Source of the DNA: Flavobacteriales bacterium
GTDB taxonomy: Bacteria > Bacteroidota > Bacteroidia > Flavobacteriales > Flavobacteriaceae
NCBI GenBank assembly: GCA_003229235.1
Contig: QIIH01000107.1
Span: 1-7,583, forward strand
DNA length: 7,583 nt
Reading direction: 5' to 3'
In this document: positions 6,666 through 7,583 of the stretch, piece after piece
Position numbering within the stretch: position 1 is the stretch's first letter
How the letters are laid out: each line of letters starts with the position of its first letter
Notes under the pieces: model-generated
Seen by the model: only the letters and a program-made list of their open reading frames with translations
Database searches by the model: none
What the model was told of the DNA's origin: nothing
Program-made: the position numbers and the translations under genes

Positions 6666-7172
6666 ATGAACATCAAAAACTTCATATTATTAGTGTTTAC
6701 CGCAGTGTTATTACAAGGATGTGGTGTCTATTCTTTTACAGGAGCGTCAATTCCGGCAGATGTTAAGACATTTCAGGTAAACTACTTTCAGAACAATGCG
6801 CCAATTGTAGAGCCGGGCATCGACAGAGAGTTCACAAACAGTTTACAAGATTTAATTCAGAATCAAACGAGTTTAGAGCTTGTGACTTCTGGAGGAGATA
6901 TCGTATACGAAGGCGAAATAACGCAGTATTATATTGCGCCAATCACAGCTACAGCTCAAAATACAGCGGCTCAAAACCGTCTTACAATTGGAATAGATGT
7001 ACAGTTTTATAACACTAAGAACGAAGAAGATGATCTGAGTCAGCGGTTTTCGTTTTATTTCGATTATGAAGGCTCCGCCCAATTAACAGGAGGGCAACGT
7101 GACACGGCCATCGAAGAAATTTTTGATCGAATTACACAAGATATATTTAATGCCACTTTGGCTAAATGGTAA
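6666..7172 (+). CDS. lptE: LptE-family LPS-assembly lipoprotein
   Basis: 168 residues. LptE is the lipoprotein plug of the LptD-LptE outer-membrane translocon that inserts lipopolysaccharide into the outer leaflet. A lipoprotein signal peptide (hydrophobic 6-16) ends in the lipobox L-Q-G-C with C19 as the lipidated residue. The mature start C-G-V-Y-S-F-T-G-A-S-I-P is the form I recognise in Bacteroidota LptE. No acidic surface-export signal follows the cysteine, which fits a lipoprotein facing the periplasm. The rest is an alternating alpha/beta domain without catalytic motifs, and the length is normal for the family. The ATG directly follows the stop of the activator gene (TAAATG), so translation is probably coupled. 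The family is assigned from the N-terminal motif and gene context; sequence conservation in LptE is low. Confidence 0.88.
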   Translation: MNIKNFILLVFTAVLLQGCGVYSFTGASIPADVKTFQVNYFQNNAPIVEPGIDREFTNSLQDLIQNQTSLELVTSGGDIVYEGEITQYYIAPITATAQNTAAQNRLTIGIDVQFYNTKNEEDDLSQRFSFYFDYEGSAQLTGGQRDTAIEEIFDRITQDIFNATLAKW

Positions 7173-7179
7173 CCCTATA

Positions 7180-7583
7180 GTGCAAACAGAACGACTAACA
7201 TATCTTCTTCAAAATCCGGCTCAAATAGATAAATTTGAGACCACTCAATTAGATACTCTTATTGCTAAATATCCATACTTTCAAGCTGCAAGAGCGATTC
7301 AATTAAATGGTTTAAAGGCACAAGATAGCTTTGGTTACAATGCGGCATTGCGTATTACGGCGGCTTATACGACAAACAGAACCATGTTGTTCGATTTTAT
7401 TACATCGGCAGATTTTGCAGGGCATACTATTGCGCAAGGCATTACAAATCAAACCGATCGAATTAACAATATCCAATTGGTCTCACCAGAAATAGTTACT
7501 AGCGAAAAACCGCTACAACTAGAAAAACAATTAAAATCTGAATTACAAAAAGCGGAAGCAATTTTAGATCCCGAATTATTCTC
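7180..7583 (+). CDS. Conserved flavobacterial protein of unknown function, N-terminal part
   Basis: Open reading frame running off the right edge; about 134 residues are visible. With the GTG start at 7180 it begins M-Q-T-E-R-L-T-Y-L-L-Q-N-P and continues through Y-P-Y-F-Q-A-A-R-A (31-39) and A-A-Y-T-T-N-R-T-M-L-F-D-F-I (61-74). I recognise this pattern from an uncharacterised protein found between lptE and secG in flavobacterial genomes, sometimes annotated as tetratricopeptide-like. The Y-P-x-F-Q-x-A-R helices are compatible with a helical-repeat fold. The visible C-terminal end (about 110-130) is charged and helical. No signal peptide or membrane segment is seen. An in-frame ATG at 7150 would add 10 residues and overlap lptE by 23 bases. 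The GTG start is preferred because the 'LTYLLQNP' segment normally lies close to the N-terminus of the family, but the choice is open. The function is unknown. Confidence 0.8.
   Translation, partial: MQTERLTYLLQNPAQIDKFETTQLDTLIAKYPYFQAARAIQLNGLKAQDSFGYNAALRITAAYTTNRTMLFDFITSADFAGHTIAQGITNQTDRINNIQLVSPEIVTSEKPLQLEKQLKSELQKAEAILDPELF

Noticed and set aside
6873..7082. 69-codon minus-strand open frame
   Set aside because: Antisense to lptE; no recognisable features.

Overview
The window looks like chromosome of a low-GC member of the Bacteroidota, most likely a flavobacterium. The pointers are: a Bacteroidota-type promoter (TTTG, 20 bases, TAnnTTTG) in front of miaB; AT-rich leaders without clear Shine-Dalgarno sequences; an LptE of the Bacteroidota 'CGVYSFTG' type; and the gene order miaB, sigma-54 activator, lptE, uncharacterised protein, which I recall as typical of flavobacteria. 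No rRNA, tRNA, insertion sequence, CRISPR array or convincing intrinsic terminator was seen.

Left half, minus strand, read right to left: a tight three-gene unit. A DUF4956 membrane protein (3753-3079) comes first. After 12 bases follows a 996-residue membrane-anchored protein with a CotH-kinase-like middle and a parallel beta-helix C-terminus (3066-76). Its end overlaps by 32 bases the start of a third gene (107 to beyond the left edge), whose first residues match the beginning of a VTC (polyphosphate-polymerase-type) domain. DUF4956, CotH and VTC proteins are known to occur near each other in bacteria, but I know of no described function for the set. It is the best candidate here for an uncharacterised envelope-associated system.

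Centre: a 179-base divergent intergenic region (3754-3932) with a strong rightward promoter and only weak leftward candidates.

Right half, plus strand: an apparent operon of miaB (tRNA methylthiotransferase), a sigma-54-dependent activator with no N-terminal sensor domain, lptE (outer-membrane LPS-assembly lipoprotein) and a flavobacterial protein of unknown function that runs off the right edge. The genes lie 6 bases apart, directly abutting, and 7 bases apart (or overlapping). They combine housekeeping tRNA modification with envelope biogenesis and a regulator whose targets cannot be read from the sequence.

Two starts were revised: miaB is placed at the ATG at 3933, not the TTG at 3906, and the last gene is placed at the GTG at 7180, with the ATG at 7150 as alternative.
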